DNA of 64,000 nt, taken from assembly GCF_000217915.1 (NCBI RefSeq), contig NZ_AFOZ01000046.1, forward strand, positions 1-64,000. Reading direction: 5' to 3'. The position numbers and the translations under genes are program-made. Positions 63,835-64,000 of the stretch are shown here, in pieces. The notes beneath the pieces were generated by a model, which saw only the letters and a program-made list of their open reading frames with translations, had not been told where the DNA came from and did no database searches. Position 1 is the stretch's first letter; each line of letters starts with the position of its first letter. This stretch comes from Shewanella sp. HN-41. GTDB lineage: Bacteria; Pseudomonadota; Gammaproteobacteria; Enterobacterales; Shewanellaceae.

Positions 63835-64000
63835 ATGATCTTAACTTCGCTTAGCCTATATCAATATCGACTACCTCTCGATGTCTTACTCCCCGTGGGC
63901 AAGCAGCGTATCGACAGCCGGGCGGGATTAATATTACAGGCAAGCTGCAGTGTTCAAGGTAAGCGGAACGAGGCTCAGGTTGAAATAGCTCCCCTATCGG
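63835..64000 (+). CDS. menC: o-Succinylbenzoate synthase MenC (partial)
   Basis: Only the first 55 codons are in the window. The start MILTSLSLYQYRLPLDVLLP, followed by R-I-D-S-R-A-G-L-I-L and later EIAPLS, matches the MenC N-terminal capping domain. It follows menH by 7 bases, and AGGAAAG lies before the ATG. The gene continues past the window end. Confidence 0.85.
   Translation, partial: MILTSLSLYQYRLPLDVLLPVGKQRIDSRAGLILQASCSVQGKRNEAQVEIAPLS

Overview
The window looks like chromosome of a Shewanella species or a very close gammaproteobacterial relative. Three things suggest this: a tandem pair of periplasmic formate dehydrogenase operons with DUF3305/DUF3306 and four-cluster ferredoxin accessory genes, Nrf-type cytochrome/iron-sulfur electron carriers, and the men genes for menaquinone. 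This is inferred from gene content and protein style, not from any database search. No rRNA, tRNA, CRISPR array or intact insertion sequence was seen.

Layout. Positions 0.25-16.1 kb hold a formate module. A divergent pair (a HTH/substrate-binding-type regulator and fdhD) faces a long rightward operon: DUF3305, DUF3306, a four-cluster iron-sulfur protein, a TorD-like chaperone, then fdhX-fdhA-fdhB-fdhC. A terminator follows, and then a second fdhX-A-B-C copy whose fdhA carries a 1-bp frameshift. Positions 16.2-21.7 kb hold a Fur-box-preceded TonB-dependent receptor, a phytase-like lipoprotein and an unusual CYTH-like lipoprotein. Positions 21.8-29 kb hold ordinary housekeeping and transport genes: a broken Sel1 gene, a BASS transporter, a HemN-like radical SAM enzyme, Cdd1-like, patatin, LysR, EamA and trmL.

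Positions about 29.0-33.9 kb form an AT-rich accessory island. It contains two structures that read as integron attC sites (one strongly resembling a Vibrio VCR) and the start of a third, truncated one. Between them lie a 769-aa AAA_13/RloC-like ATPase with a zinc-hook CxxC and a C-terminal Arg-x3-Glu...His triad, a DUF4145 (HEPN-like) protein and a zinc-ribbon membrane protein. No integrase is in the window. This is the most interesting stretch: a candidate antiphage anticodon-nuclease cassette in a cluster of attC sites lacking an integrase.

Positions 34-59 kb return to core genes: a hypothetical secreted protein, an active/inactive M16 peptidase pair, an M20 amidohydrolase, a frameshifted secreted protein, a methyltransferase, a GGDEF-EAL enzyme, a DTW-domain tRNA enzyme, a Bcr/CflA efflux pump with divergent LysR, a chemoreceptor, a DUF4145-Sel1 protein, a TonB-like protein, and a YjeH-like exporter with divergent Lrp. 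Positions 57.1-59.7 kb hold an nrfBCD-like operon without nrfA, in which the pentaheme gene is frameshifted, with a membrane-anchored DUF2726-like gene upstream. Positions 61.3-64.0 kb hold menD-menH-menC (menC cut by the window end). Formate dehydrogenase and the Nrf-like modules would both exchange electrons with the menaquinone pool made by the men genes.

Four genes carry 1-bp-type frameshifts, several at homopolymers. They may be true pseudogenes or assembly errors, and the sequence alone cannot decide.
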